In this document: in pieces, positions 46,905-58,165 of the stretch
How positions within the stretch are numbered: position 1 is the first letter of the stretch
Layout of the letters: each line of letters starts with the position of its first letter
Made by a program: the position numbers and the translations under genes
Source of the DNA: Symbiodinium natans
Taxonomy: Eukaryota > Sar > Dinophyceae > Suessiales > Symbiodiniaceae
Direction of reading: 5' to 3'
NCBI GenBank assembly: GCA_905221605.1
Contig: CAJNDS010002383.1
Coordinates: 1 to 60,000 of the forward strand
DNA: 60,000 nt
The notes under the pieces: model-generated
What the model was told of the DNA's origin: nothing
The model's database searches: none
The model's input: the letters and a program-made list of their open reading frames with translations, nothing else

Positions 46905-49320
46905 GGTTAAAAAGATCCGAGAAGAAACAAAGCAATCAAGCTTTGTTGCACCTTTCAAGTCCCGACTGCTCGCCCCCTCCGCACCAACGCATCACCCCTC
47001 CCCCCCCCCCCTGATGGGGAGCTGGCACAAATCGCTTGGGGGAGCTGAGGCAAGTTTCTAACTTGAAATCCAGAACGGGACCTTTCCCGTTCGCTGGTGG
47101 AAACCTTCTTGGCAGCTCCCACTACCCTACCCTTTCGTCACTTGGCAACAACAAGTGCATGCTGACACCGCAGAAACCTTTGCTGCTAATTTAAAGCAAC
47201 CAGGGCTTCAGGGGTCCTCCAGCAAGCTCAAGGTTTTCGGGTTTCCATCAACTACTCTCCGGTGTCATTCTCCTTGACCTGCTGTCACTTTCCGCATTTG
47301 CAGCCCGACTGTGCGAACTGGAAACTCCCAGGTGCGCCGCTTGGACTGACGGGCAGAAACCCGTGGCTTGGGTTGGCCCGGCTGCGGGAAAAAGCGCGTG
47401 CGAAGGCAGAAGGGTTGTGAAGCAAGTTCGCGTCTTGGCAAAAACGGGCGGCTTGGGGTGCCACCCCACACTCCCACACCCCATTTGCAAACACAATGCG
47501 CGTGCAATGAAAGGACACGCATGTGTTTATCGAAGCAATTCCACTTGACGGCATGACGTTCAGCGCAAGTTGGCTTGAAAAAAGCGGGAGAGTTGCCCCC
47601 CCCCCCCCCCCCCCCCGCCCCTCCCCCCCCCCCTGCCCTCCCGCCCCATTTGCAAGCACAATCCTTGTCTGACTGCTGTGGACGTTTTTTGTGAAGCAAT
47701 CTTTCTTGGTGGAACATTGAAGGAAACAGCACGACAAAAGCAAATAACGCCCCCCCCCCCCCCCCTCACCCTTGCAAACACAATGCTTGCATATTGCCAA
47801 AAGCAGGCAGAGGATTGGGCAGGGGGGGGGGGGGGTGGACGAGCAACCCCAAACCCGAAAAACTCTCCTTTTCAAAGGCTGATTCGTATTGTACTTATCA
47901 CTTCTGCCAGTAATATTGATATCTCCTATTAACTTGTTGTGCTCCACGTCTGAAGAGAACATTAAGAGCCAACCAATAACAATTAAAAATATTATAAGGA
48001 CACACGTGAGTAGATTAATAGCATTTGCCCTTCAAGTGAACGAAACCAGCTATCCACTTTCATAATCTTGTTCGCGAGCCAAAAGACGTCCTTTATAATG
48101 TGCTCGCGATTCAGAAGCCTGAATTATTTGACAATCAAATCATGCGGTTCACTTATATTGAAGTCTGTACAGCCTTTTCGTTGTTTTTGGGCATAATATT
48201 CTAATCATTAACGAGCCCGCGAAAAACACTGATAAAATCACACGCGCATGCAGTGCGTTCGCTTGCCAATTTAAGGCTATTGACAAGAAGAGAAGAAAGA
48301 CCCGGGGAAAAGAATAGTAAACGTGAGCGCCCAAATCAGAAAGACAAAGGGCGTTGCAAGATTAAACTTTAATCGCCAAAAAAGGGCGACAAAAAGCATA
48401 ACATCTCCTTTCAGTGGTTAAGGGATGCCAAGCCAGAATCTTTTCTTGGGCTTCCGGGCTTGGCTTGGCTTCCGAGGTGCAAAATCCTGCTTTCTGTCCT
48501 TCCTCCCTCGCCTCCTTGTTTCCCCTTGTTCATCTCTAGTTCCTCCTTCCTTGCTTTTGAGGTTGCCCAATCCGAGGAGAGACTTCATCCTAGCGTCTGC
48601 AGCCTTGGAGTGCATTCATCGACAACCCGGACACAAGCCTTGACTTCCTCAATTCCTCGCATCTTGCAGTGCCCCAAGCTCAAGAACTCCAAACCTGAGC
48701 AGCTGACTCCCCAGACATCGTGCCATTGCTGCACTGAAGCGGGACTGACCTCAAGCGAAAGCTGCCTCTCCCTTGACCTCTACAAAACTAACGTGCCTGA
48801 GCTTGAAACCCCGTCTCACAACAGCACATGGTCAGATCCTCCAAAGAGAGAGCTGCGATGAAGCACGCTGAAAGCACGAGCATCACGTTGCTTACGTGGC
48901 GCCCATGCAGCCCGGCAAAGGCCATGATTTGCTGCTACGTCATTGTACTTCATTCCGCACTGAACCTGAAGATCTGTGTGGCCTCAAAGCTTTGCAATGA
49001 AATTCGGTACTGCTGGGCCATTACAACGGCACGAAACCCAGATATGTGTGAAGAAGAGGTATTCCTTCCCTTTTTCTCCCCGAGGTACAGCCAGGCTGGC
49101 TGGCAACTTGCCAAGGATCGGAGCTGTGCTTTTTCGGAAGTTGCAAAGACATGGAAGGACTAGAGGCAACCGAATTCCCGAGGTGATGGATGCAGTCTGG
49201 CGCAAATAAACATACGTTTATTTATAATTGTTGGTCCCTCGTGGGGTACCCAAATCATTAGGTGCCGTACTATAATAGGGATCCAAAACGGGACCCTAGT
49301 TTTGACAGCCACCCAAACGA
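46905..49320. other. Mostly unassigned stretch around the poly-C repeats
   Basis: 47880-48420 is AT-richer, and a minus frame there begins MFSSDVEHNKLIGDINITGR before running into the poly-C repeats. It might be another foreign fragment. 48420-49210 has frames on both strands with no domain. Confidence 0.35.
47455..47800 (+). repeat. Poly-C / TTGCAAACACAATGC dispersed repeat, three copies
   Basis: Poly-C or C-rich head followed by CATTTGCAAACACAATGC (47480), CATTTGCAAGCACAATCC (47647) and CCTTGCAAACACAATGC (47768). Copies one and two share a GAAGCAAT.....CTTG..GG tail. Related copies lie at 16.44-16.59 kb; poly-C lengths differ strongly between copies. Confidence 0.7.
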
Positions 49321-49321
49321 A

Positions 49322-49400
49322 TATATACATATATATATATATATAATTTATTTATTTATTTATATGTATATATACACATATGTATATACATATGTCGATG
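49322..49400. repeat. (TA)n / (ATTT)n AT-rich tract
   Basis: TATATA, TTTATTTATT and TATACATA units. Confidence 0.9.
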
Positions 49401-52400
49401 TATTTGAGTGCCCAATTCGAGGCTGTGGTTGGGCAGCTAAAGCTCTCACCCTGCAACCTCAGACAATCCTCATACAGCGCCATGACTAGGGCACTACCCT
49501 TTGGGGTCTCGTTTCATATACATAACGGCATCCTCACTCACAGCTCCAAGTCTGTAGGCGTGCCAGAAGAAGCTGATGGAAGTCGCTGCCGGTCTATCAT
49601 AAAAGGTGAAGCGCGTGCAGGATGCCGGTTCCCGCCAAGAGAAACTGTCGCAAGTGCCCTTAAAGTCAGCACCAACTACTGCTGTTCATGGGTTGCGCCT
49701 ACGGCGAGGGGAGGCTGAACAAATTTATGTAGGTTCTCCTTTCGCTGCCAGAAACAGCAACGTCGGAAGGACTTTGACCTGATAGGGTGCAGGGTCTGGT
49801 GTGGCTTCGGCTTGTGGTGCTCAGGTTCTCGGTGTCACTTTGCACGGCTCCACGACGAGACCGGCTTAGGTGCCAGCAGACTGTGATGCTTGTCCTACTT
49901 GCAATAGTTCGTTTCCTTGCTGGCGAACTATCTTTGTCGTCCGTCGGAAAGGGTCTCAACTGAACATCCACCCGTATACTGAGCATTGCATCCCAACTTA
50001 AACGCATGTTATACATGATATCCTGTGTCCCTTGATCCTATCATACCTATACAAGGCAAAGCATCAGTGTGGCCACAGCCTGATTTACAGGCTTGGCATC
50101 CTATGGTGCGCACACTGGCTGCAGCCAAGACTTGACGCAAGTGCGAAGAACCTCACGTGGCATGGCTATCCTACAATACATCATCAGCCCGATCCCCCGA
50201 GTGTCTTTGACTTGACTTGGCTGCATCGACTGCGCAATGGCATCACAGTGGTAACGCCGGCAGATTCGTTGGACCTGTGGTGTAGAAAAAAGCCGCCGTG
50301 GGACCGCAGGCCTGGAACATGGTTTCGGGTTTTAGGTTTAGGGTTTAGGGTCTGTGTCAGACTTTGACTCGAAGCTCGATTGTAGGGCTTGGAAAGCAGT
50401 CACGAACTTGCTTGAGGTCCTGGGCACATAGCTTTCCCGGACGGGCAGCCGGGCAGGCTCTGGGTGGATGCTTGGCCTTTCTTTCTGTTCACATTCGCAC
50501 AGCTTGGGGAAGTGTGCCGGTGCACTTCTGGGCACGTCAAAGACAGGTTTGTGTAAGAAGTGAGTCTGGCGAAGGGGTCAAAGTCAAAGATGTTAGAGAC
50601 GAGCTTTCGAGGGTCAGAAACTGATCTGTTGGACTAAAACCGGCAAACACTCTGAGGCTTCAGTGCACTCTTTCAAGCTTCAGTTACATCCGCCAGTTGG
50701 CTGGAAGGGAACAACTAGCTGTCATCAGTTTGGAAAAAAACTCAATGATGGATCCTGACGTAGAACAAAACAAGCAGCTTCTGGCCGAAGCATCACAGCC
50801 TTGGTTCTTATACTAACTGCAGTGTCAGGCGGCCGGTGTAGAAGCCGGAAGCTGGGACCGAAGCTTTCGGAAGCTCCGGCCGCTCTCTCTTCTCTATGTT
50901 TGCTTTTTCTTGCTCTCTGCCCCTCTCCCAATCTCTCCCTCTCTCTGGCCGGTGCCTCGTTGGCTCTATCGCTCTCGCTCTGAAGGGGACTTCTGAAGGA
51001 AGGAAGCGCGCCGGAAGATGTCCTGCACAGTCTGGAGGAAGAGGAGAAAGAAATCCATTCACAAATGGTGTGCTACCAGTAGGTGCTAAGATGTGCTACG
51101 GGACTGCAGTGTGCACACCTGTGTACTGCGTGATGGAGCTTCGAACCTTCTGAGCCGCTTGTTGCTCTTGGATCTGTTTCCAATTGGCCTGCTTTTGTTT
51201 TGCTTGAGTCTCCTCCAAAGCTTTTCGCATATCATTGGAAACGGCTGTGAGCCACTGTGCCACATGTAGTTTTTTGATTCATGCACGCCTGTTCGGTGTC
51301 ATGCCTATGCACTCATCACAGGATATGCCATGAACACAACGCGCGACTTTTACTATAGCTTCCTTCGCAGCAGGTATGCTTGCCAGAAGTGCAAGAGCGA
51401 CAGAAAGACGAGCGCCATGCTCAAGAGATCTGAAGAGAAGCCACACCGTATGGCCCCCACATGCTGCTGTACCGACGAACATGCGCAGCCACACCGTCAC
51501 AACTTCCCCCGAGGTGCCCCCGCATAGCCGCATACCCGCCCCTCAAATGTAAAACGCACTGCGTTGCCCTGCACGGGTCACTACAGCGCCCCCCAAACCC
51601 TAGGATCCACAAAAAACATGAGGGTAATGAAATGGACTCAGGCCCTGTAGCATCCACTTTCGGAACATTCCCCAGGCCGCAACAAGCGGGGAACGGGGCA
51701 ACACACCATACAGTATCGACAGGGCTCCTTCATCTCGTTTCGGATATGGAAGGTCTCGTCTTGGATGGCGAGAGGGCATTGGGCTAAGCACAGCTGGGAT
51801 GCAACGAGGGATGCCTGAAACACGGAGGCACCCACAGAACAGCTCCCTTAAAGCAACTTCAATCTGACTCCTCAATGCTCTACAGCCGATCTCAACCCCC
51901 CAAAATCGCTCTCAGAAGCCGGTAAAAGCCCAAAGCCTCCCTAAAGCTCCCCATAGCTTCTCAGCGGCTCAATACTTGGAGTTCTTCGTGGCCTCGGCTG
52001 ATGGGACGTACACCACGTGAGCTTTCATAGCTTTCATAGCTTCCAAGGCCTAAAGGCCATAAGACCTTCTGCTTGGGTAGGGCTTACACAAGTGGCGGTG
52101 TCACCATCGCCACGAGTGGCTTTGTTGTGATTCCCCTTGGGGTGTAGGGGACGATCGAAACTGGGCAACATAATCCGAGCGTCCAGCAAAACAGCAAAGC
52201 CGCTCGAACAGCTTGTTGGATGCTTGCACAGGCCATAAAAAGACAAGCATGTGAAGCCTCCACTCTGCAAATGCCTCAACATGTTGAGCTCATCAGAGCC
52301 TTTCACTGAAGCTCGCCAGAGGCGGTACATGGCTCTCGGGAATCACAATGTGGCACCCAAACTTCGTGCCCAACTTGCTCAGCAATAGTCTCGGGGGCAT

Positions 52401-53330
52401 CTGAGAATTCAGAGCTTAAGCCTCAACCAACCGATCCTCTCAAGCCTCAAACTCCAGCTCCTAAGCTCAAGTTGTTGGCACAGGCAGCGTGTCTCCAAGA
52501 CGTCCTTCACTTCCTTCCAATTCAACAACTCAGTCCCGGGGCTGAAATGTACAGAGCGATTCTGAAACTCTTAAATTCCTTTGGCTGAGTTATAAAGAGT
52601 GGTTCTGAAACTCATAAATTCCTCTGCTTGTTTGTTGACATCGCCCACATCGCTACACAAGTATCTGGCGGCTTCCAGGCACTGCCGACAAGCTCGTATG
52701 CAGTAGGTCGAAGGTTGGACAGGACTTGACGGGACGATCTTCGCAGTTCTCAAAAAAAATAAGGCCCCAGTCTGACTTGCGTGGTGTTGCTAGAAGGCGA
52801 TTCCTCATTCAGGGTTTGAGGTGCGGGCTTCATGGGTTGAGGTGGCGCTTGTGACTCGCACAAATCGGGCGAAAGCCAGTGTTCGGTCAATCCACCAACT
52901 ACATCAAGACATGACGTCTGGGTTTGTGGCGAAGGGTTTGGGGTGAGCGAGTGGGGAGCACTGACAAATGTGCACGATTATGAGGGTCGAAAACTTGGAA
53001 CACAGGACAAGTTACTGTTCACAGACCCTCCCCCAAAAAAAGAACACTGAAACAGTATGTATATATATATATACACATATATATATATAGATACAATAAC
53101 AATAAATAAAAAGACGAAGTGCGGAAAACACCTTAACGTATCCTGCGCACCCTGAACCTGCACACGCCCTTTTCGGCCCCGACATTTGATACTCAGCCCT
53201 GGCCTTTCGGCTCCGCCATTCATGAAAGCGGCCGCAAGTCTGACGCCCCTCCTTGGAAGACGAGGGGTGGAGGGGTCTGTGTCTCTTTTGGATCTCCATG
53301 GTCGAGAGGGACTCGAGCTCACAACTCAGC
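49400..53330. other. Unassigned stretch
   Basis: Contains one short TTTAGGG array (50327-50351) and an AT tract (53057-53100). Many frames overlap. At 53120-53335 both strands are open next to a CCCTAAA array, suggesting an exon, but strand and frame cannot be chosen. Confidence 0.4.
50327..50351 (+). repeat. TTTAGGG short array
   Basis: Two to three units with one TTTAGGT variant. Confidence 0.85.
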
Positions 53331-53336
53331 ATCGAG

Positions 53337-53367
53337 AACCCTAAAACCCTAGAACCCTAAAACCCTT
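53337..53367 (-). repeat. CCCTAAAA/CCCTAGAA variant array
   Basis: Four 8-mer units. Confidence 0.85.
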
Positions 53368-53502
53368 TTGCAACACAAAAGCCCTAAATATCTTTGGCAA
53401 TCACCAAGCGCCGTGAGCCAAGGGGCACAGCACCAGTCAGTAAGGAAAGCCCCTGCCATTTCTTCCCCACACACCGATCCTCCCCAGCCCCACTTTCCTC
53501 AT

Positions 53503-53524
53503 TGTTTAGGGTTTAGGGTTTAGG
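53503..53524 (+). repeat. TTTAGGG short array
   Basis: Two to three units facing the array at 53337 across about 135 nt. Confidence 0.85.
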
Positions 53525-53529
53525 AAAGA

Positions 53530-53700
53530 CCCTGATCGAGCATATTTGCAACCTCTACGGGCCTCCGCAAGGGCCCACATGGCTGTATGGCGTGGCAAGC
53601 TGCCCTCATTTTCTTGGACAGCGACTCCGCAACCACTTCGGCCATGTTGCCTTTGGCGCGAAGATGGCGTCTTTAGGCACTTTAGGATGACTTGGGTTGA
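53530..53700 (-). CDS. Exon candidate (VQENEGSLPRHTAMWALAEA)
   Basis: The minus frame reads LKCLKTPSSRQRQHGRSGCG, then VAVQENEGSLPRHTAMWALA, then EARRGCKYARSG, towards a GATCAGG|GTC donor. The plus strand is open too. Unknown family. Confidence 0.33.
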
Positions 53701-53961
53701 AGCATGCGGAGGAAACCCGAAGAAAGGGATTCTGAGGCTTCTGGGGAGCTTGGACGACACTTGGGGTGTGTGTGGGTTGGTGTGTAGGCCATAGCATGGT
53801 CTAACGAACGCTGGCATCAGTTGCAGAATCAAGCCTCTCTAGATTCCAGCAACGGAAAGCGAAAACCTTCGCAATCTGTGTGCGCATGCCCCAATGCAGC
53901 TTGGAATTCTGGAATCCTCAGACACTGCAAGGCCGCTTGAATGCTTGGGTGGCTACTACAA

Positions 53962-54072
53962 CCAGGATGGGCTATTTGACCTTATAATACCTTAAAAGGC
54001 CCCTCTATAGGGTTGATTATGGGGACTATATCAGGCCTAACAGGGCCTAACAGGGCCTAACAGCCCATCCTG
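53962..54072. mobile_element. MITE-like inverted repeat, family D, copy 1
   Basis: Termini CCAGGATGGGCT and AGCCCATCCTG. The right part contains three tandem GGGCCTAACA units. A second copy lies 420 bp to the right. Confidence 0.75.
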
Positions 54073-54190
54073 AAAATCCGCCTTCCTGCCATCCCCCGCG
54101 AATCCCCGCCCCGAACCAGAAACAAACGAATTTTCCCTGCGGTGGTGCGGTGTAAGGCCGACATGCCCTTTGGGATGTCACGCCAAACCT

Positions 54191-54251
54191 GGGTTTAGGG
54201 TTTATAGGGTTTATAGGGTTTATAGGGTTTATAGGGTTTAGGGTTAAGGGT
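54191..54251 (+). repeat. Variant telomere-like array TTTATAGGG
   Basis: Five 9-mer TTTATAGGG units flanked by TTTAGGG, the complement of the CCCTATAAA block at 21771. Confidence 0.95.
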
Positions 54252-54485
54252 TGTTCTCAGGGGTTCTTTGGGGCAGTGTTTGGGGCCCTTGCTTCGATGT
54301 GCTTCGGGTTTCGGAGGAAGAGTTTGGCTTCCAGGAACAGGGTTTTTGATTTTTGGGGGAGCCTCAGATTCGCCGAGTTCAGATATGCTGCTATCAGATT
54401 GCCCGGTACCCAGCACGTAGGACATGATCTTTGGCAATGCTTTGGGGGACTGGGAACTTCACAGTCCTGCGCCTTTCCATGTAGA

Positions 54486-54627
54486 CCAGGATGGGCTCTG
54501 AGGCCTCATCATCCCCATAAGGAACCCTATAAAGGGCCTTTTAATATCGTCTTGCTTATAATCCCCAGAATGAACCCTAGAAAAGGTCCTTTTTAAGGTA
54601 TTATAAGGGTATCATAGCCCATCCTGG
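54486..54627. mobile_element. MITE-like inverted repeat, family D, copy 2
   Basis: 142 bp with perfect 12-bp termini CCAGGATGGGCT/AGCCCATCCTGG. The interior has further self-complementary stretches (AAGGGCCTTTT, AAAAGGTCCTTTTT). Confidence 0.8.
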
Positions 54628-54769
54628 GACCGAAAAAAGGCCTCGGGGGCTCAATCGGCTGAACACGCCGAGCGGCCGGCTGCTGCACATGTACCTTAGC
54701 AATGAAGCACGAAGAAGGTGATTGCAGTCACAGTCACTTTTGTTTTGCGAATGTGTTTGTGTGTGTGTG

Positions 54770-55170
54770 TGAGTGTTCTTGTTCTTGTTATTGTTGTTGT
54801 TCTTGCTCGTGTTGTTGTTATTGTTCTTGTTCTTGTCTTGTGATTGTTCTTGTTGTTGTTCTTGTTCGTCTTCTTGTTGTTATTGTTCTTCTTGTCATTG
54901 TTCTTCTTGTTCTTGTTCTTCTTGTTCTTGTTCTTCTTGTTCTTGTTCTTCTTGTTCTTGTTATTCTTCTTATTGTTCTTGTTATTATTGTTCTTGTTCT
55001 TGTCATTATTGTTCTTGTTCTCGTTCTTCTTGTTCTGGTTCGTCTTGTTCTTCTTGTTCTTGTTCTTCTTGTTCTTGTTCTTCTTGTTCTTGTTCTTCTT
55101 GTTATTCTTCTTCTTGTTCTACTTTTTCTTGTTCTACTTCTTCTTCTTCTACTTCTACTTCTTATCCTCA
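54770..55170 (+). repeat. 400-bp (TTGTTCTTCTTG)n pyrimidine-rich tract
   Basis: A mosaic of TTG, TTC and TTA triplets, almost free of A and G except for the G in TTG. All three frames are open, so the 235- and 142-codon frames here are artefacts. It ends about 65 nt before the acceptor of the exon at 55235. Confidence 0.95.
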
Positions 55171-55234
55171 TGTTTATTTATTTATTTGTTTATGTTTATA
55201 AGTTTGTATTTGTGTTTATATGTATATTTGCCAG

Positions 55235-55403
55235 GCTCTCGCAAACACATCTAACGGGAAGCCCAGCGACTTCTACCGAAGGCTGCGCGCAAGACGCCCG
55301 GCCGGGCATAAGAATCCCCAGTCTCCCCCAAAAAAAGAACACTATCTATGGAAGGCAGATCACCAAGAATCAGCCCTCAAGCGCTTCGGAGGCTACACAA
55401 GTG
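55235..55403 (+). CDS. Exon candidate 1, basic protein segment
   Basis: Acceptor TATATTTGCCAG| and donor AAGTG|GTTTAGGG bound 56 codons plus one base: ALANTSNGKPSDFYRRLRAR, RPAGHKNPQSPPKKEHYLWK and ADHQESALKRFGGYTS. This is one of the best unassigned exons: long, with clean boundaries, protein-like and basic. The exon joins 55459-55498 in phase if the 55-nt array is an intron. No family recognised. Confidence 0.6.
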
Positions 55404-55458
55404 GTTTAGGGTTTAGGGTTTAGGGTTTAGGGTTTAGGGTTTAGGGTTTAGGGTTTAG
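55404..55458 (+). repeat. TTTAGGG array that may be a 55-nt mini-intron
   Basis: Eight units starting GTTTAGGG and ending TTTAG. Flanking frames join through G|GG. If retained, it would insert LGFRV-stop. Confidence 0.65.
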
Positions 55459-55498
55459 GGTTATGGTGGTTGTGCAAGAACCATTCAACCAAGCTCAG
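55459..55498 (+). CDS. Exon candidate 2 (WWLCKNHSTKL)
   Basis: Starts GG-TTA-TGG-TGG in phase with exon 1 and ends CTCAG|GTGCGG, a consensus AG|GT donor. At 40 nt it is weak on its own. Confidence 0.45.
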
Positions 55499-55603
55499 GT
55501 GCGGCCCCAGGATGGGTGTAGAGCGGGCATGTCTCAAATATCCAAGTGTCCTGAGATTGCGGGGTGAAGATGCCTTTTTTTTGGGGCTTTGAAGTAGGGG
55601 GGT

Positions 55604-55682
55604 ACCCTAAACCCTAAACCCTAAACACTAAACCCTAAACCCTAAACCCTAAACCCTAAACCCTAAACCCTAAACCCTAAAC
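55604..55682 (-). repeat. CCCTAAA array (11 units, one CACTAAA)
   Basis: Together with the TTTAGGG array at 55404, it would give the plus-strand interval between them complementary ends. Confidence 0.97.
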
Positions 55683-55786
55683 CCGCTGTCGCTGAGTCTG
55701 AGCAATTGAGCGCGACTGCACTGTGAGCCAGCACGTCATCGGATCGGGACCACCCTCCAGCAGTACTGACACTACAGGGCGGCATC
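55683..55786 (-). CDS. Exon candidate (GGWSRSDDVLAHSAVALNCS)
   Basis: Acceptor CCTAAACCCCAG| and donor AGCGG|GTTTAGGG bound a frame reading MPPCSVSTAGGWSRSDDVLA, then HSAVALNCSDSATA. Flanked by CCCTAAA (left) and TTTAGGG (right). Unknown family. It would be convergent with the plus-strand exons at 55.2-55.5 kb. Confidence 0.42.
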
Positions 55787-55788
55787 CT

Positions 55789-55821
55789 GGGGTTTAGGGT
55801 TTAGGGTTTAGGGTTTAGGGT
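55789..55821 (+). repeat. TTTAGGG array (4-5 units)
   Basis: Perfect units. Confidence 0.95.
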
Positions 55822-56025
55822 GGTATATCAAAACTTGCTACCGCCCCCAGATTTGCGCAGTAAGGCCCATCACCCTACAGCGCTTTGCCCCTCCCCGGTG
55901 CAATCAATCGCCAAGCCGACGCGGCACTGTGGGCTCTGGGCTTTCGGGCTTAGAATCTTCGGGGCGTGTGCCGAGTTCTTGTTGCAATTGCCTTCGCCTT
56001 CATAACGCGATGATAGAATAGAAGG

Positions 56026-56135
56026 TTGGGATGTTCCCCCCTACTAACGGTCCTTAATAGGGATCATAAAAGGGGATAGGGGATACTATAATCCCTATTC
56101 AGGACTGTTAGTTAGTATAAGGGGGAACATCGCAA
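56026..56135. mobile_element. MITE-like inverted repeat, family A, copy 5
   Basis: 110 bp. TTGGGATGTTCCCCCCTA ... TATAAGGGGGAACATCGCAA with inner CTAACGGTCCTTAATAGGGA / TCCCTATTCAGGACTGTTAG. Flanking 8-bp repeats atagaagg (56018) and acggaagg (56136) differ at two positions. Confidence 0.88.
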
Positions 56136-56194
56136 ACGGAAGGGGCCAAAACGGTTGCTGTGTGGTGCCCGGGATTGACGACTTAAGGACTCCT

Positions 56195-56307
56195 GGCAGC
56201 CTCTCGCAAGCTGTTGTTGCCTGGCGTCCGCGAGAGCGCGCTGTTTCTTGCAGTATTCAATCAGGTCCTCGGATGTCAAGTCGGACGGAAGCACCTCAGC
56301 TTGCGCA
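56195..56307 (-). CDS. Exon candidate (LTSEDLIEYCKKQRALADAR)
   Basis: After GGGGATGCGCAAG| the frame reads EVLPSDLTSEDLIEYCKKQR, then ALADARQQQLARGCQ. It is a charged helix with clear protein texture. The donor is unclear (GCCAG|GAGTCC would be GA-type). It lies 60 nt right of MITE copy 5, which in transcript sense is in the following intron. Unknown family. Confidence 0.45.
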
Positions 56308-56309
56308 TC

Positions 56310-57975
56310 CCCCACCCCACCTGCTACTTGCGCATCACAAAAGCTCAAGCCCAATCCGGACTCAGTCCAGAGAGCGACACACCATCACACGATCCCATGG
56401 CATCTCGCCGGAAATCACCGGGGATCAGCCATGAATGGCACTCCACCAACTCACATATGATGGGTCCGCAGTGAAGATGAGACTGGATGTGTGCCACGTG
56501 TAGGAAAAGACGACAGTGCCCAAGCTTTCGGGTTATTTCCGGCCAGACATCTCGAGACACATGATTCTGCGCTTGTGATTTCTTCCTTACACTACCTGAC
56601 TGGTAGGAAGCAGCAACTGACAGCAATCAATCGACCCATGCCCTGCCGGATAACAAGACCAAAGCACATACACATGCAGTTCAAAGAGCAGGGCACAAGC
56701 ATGCCTGGGAGTCTAGTGTGCTTGTGCCCATGGCCGAACAAATCAAACACCCAGCACCATCACCAACCTGAGGCCAGGGAGCCCGCGAGCTGCGTGGCGC
56801 CTTGTTCGCCCTCCCAGTATTCGAAGAGGTGGACTTGGCCTTCGCGCAGGTTCACGCCTAGGGTTCTACGTGGCAGGAGCTAGACTCTCCAAACTCTGTT
56901 TCCCTCGGACTTCCCTCAGGTCCAGTGCCCCAGATGTGGCTGAAATGTCTGTGTGTGCACAAAAGATCATGTACAGTATGAGAGAAGCTGAGTAGCTGAG
57001 TATCCGTGCCTTACAGACTGCGACTGCGTCTGAGTTGTCTCTGCGGTGGGTCGAGCAGAGGGTATAGAGCACGTTGTACAGATGAGTTGCTATCCAAATC
57101 GTTTCGAGCATTGTTTAGGTCTCCTGTCAGGCGCTTCTGTCTCCTTGCGTGTTGTGTTTACTAGGCCATTAGTGGTAAGTTTTTCTGTTCTGTTCTGTGT
57201 TGGTGATTCAGTGCCTACGGGTAAGTCTCATCTTGCTCCCAAGATGGAGCCGTCGGCCTATGCCGATGCAACAGTGTACGCAAGTTAGCTGACTCAGAGC
57301 TGACAGCGTGTGGAATGGAAAATGTTTCCCTCGGAACGTTGTACAGACCCTGTCTCTCAGGCATCTGCTTGTGTCACCGTCTGCCGTTCTCCGTCTGTCT
57401 TTTTGTCTGTGTGCCTATCCCTCTCGGCCCATGGCTTTCTCTCGTTCTCGACTCTCTCTCCTCTCTCTCCCCTCTCTCCTCCCTGTCCTCCCTCTCCTCC
57501 CTCTCCTCCCTCTCCTCTCTCTCCTCTCTTTATCAACTCATTCGTCTTCAGCACGCTTACGGTGCCCGCAGGCACCGGCCGCAGGCCTTCACCCCGCGCC
57601 GTCACGGGCTCGTTGTTGCCAGGACCGGTCATCCTCCCCTCCACTTTTTAAATTTTCTTTCACGGAGCTTGGGGGCGCCTCTTCTTCTTGTTCCTCTTCC
57701 TCTCTCTGGCTGCCAGCTGGCTCTGGCTGGCCGGGAACCCTAAAGTTGAATCCCAGACCTTCTATCAACCCTCAAGCGTAACTAAACCCTCACTTGTTTT
57801 GGATCCATTTTCGACTGTCCCCAGGCAAGCTGCGCAAAGCTACAGCCAATCAGCCAACAAGTTTTGCAATATGATGCCCAACATAGGAGCCATTGTAGTT
57901 CTTCTCATGGTCTGAGTTCGCAGGAGGCGGGGGACATGTCACGCTAGCCGCTACAATAGCACCAAGTCTGCACCA
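56310..57975. other. Unassigned stretch with a (CTCTCC)n tract
   Basis: The pyrimidine tract at 57455-57530 creates long Ser/Leu/Pro frames on the plus strand that are not genes. No domain elsewhere. Confidence 0.45.
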
Positions 57976-57978
57976 CAA

Positions 57979-58065
57979 AACCTAAACCCTAAACCCTAAA
58001 CCCTAAACCCTAAACCCTAAACCCTAAACCCTAAACCCTAAACCCTAAACCCTAAACCCTAAACC
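57979..58065 (-). repeat. CCCTAAA array (12 units)
   Basis: Perfect units. Confidence 0.97.
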
Positions 58066-58067
58066 GC

Positions 58068-58160
58068 ACAAGCACGCTGACATGAACCAGCTCGGTGAGC
58101 AGACCTTGCTCGTGGACTCCTCCCGGCTTTTGCTCCTGAGACGTGGCTGCTCTGCCGTTC
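58068..58160. other. Exon-like island between inverted telomere-like arrays
   Basis: Plus: HKHADMNQLGEQTLLVDSSR then LLLLRRGCSAVP and a stop at the array. Minus: EQPRLRSKSREESTSKVCSP then SWFMSACLC with donor TGCG|GTTTAG. Both strands look protein-like, so the strand cannot be decided. Confidence 0.38.
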
Positions 58161-58165
58161 CATAA

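Noticed and set aside
47265-47962. 155- and 225-codon minus frames with long glycine runs
   Set aside because: Created by poly-C tracts. Only the first ~30 residues near 47960 look protein-like and are mentioned as unassigned.
54702-55254. 142- to 235-codon Leu/Val-, Cys/Ser- and Phe/Leu-rich plus frames resembling multi-pass membrane proteins
   Set aside because: Products of the TTG/TTC repeat tract in three frames; no gene-like composition.
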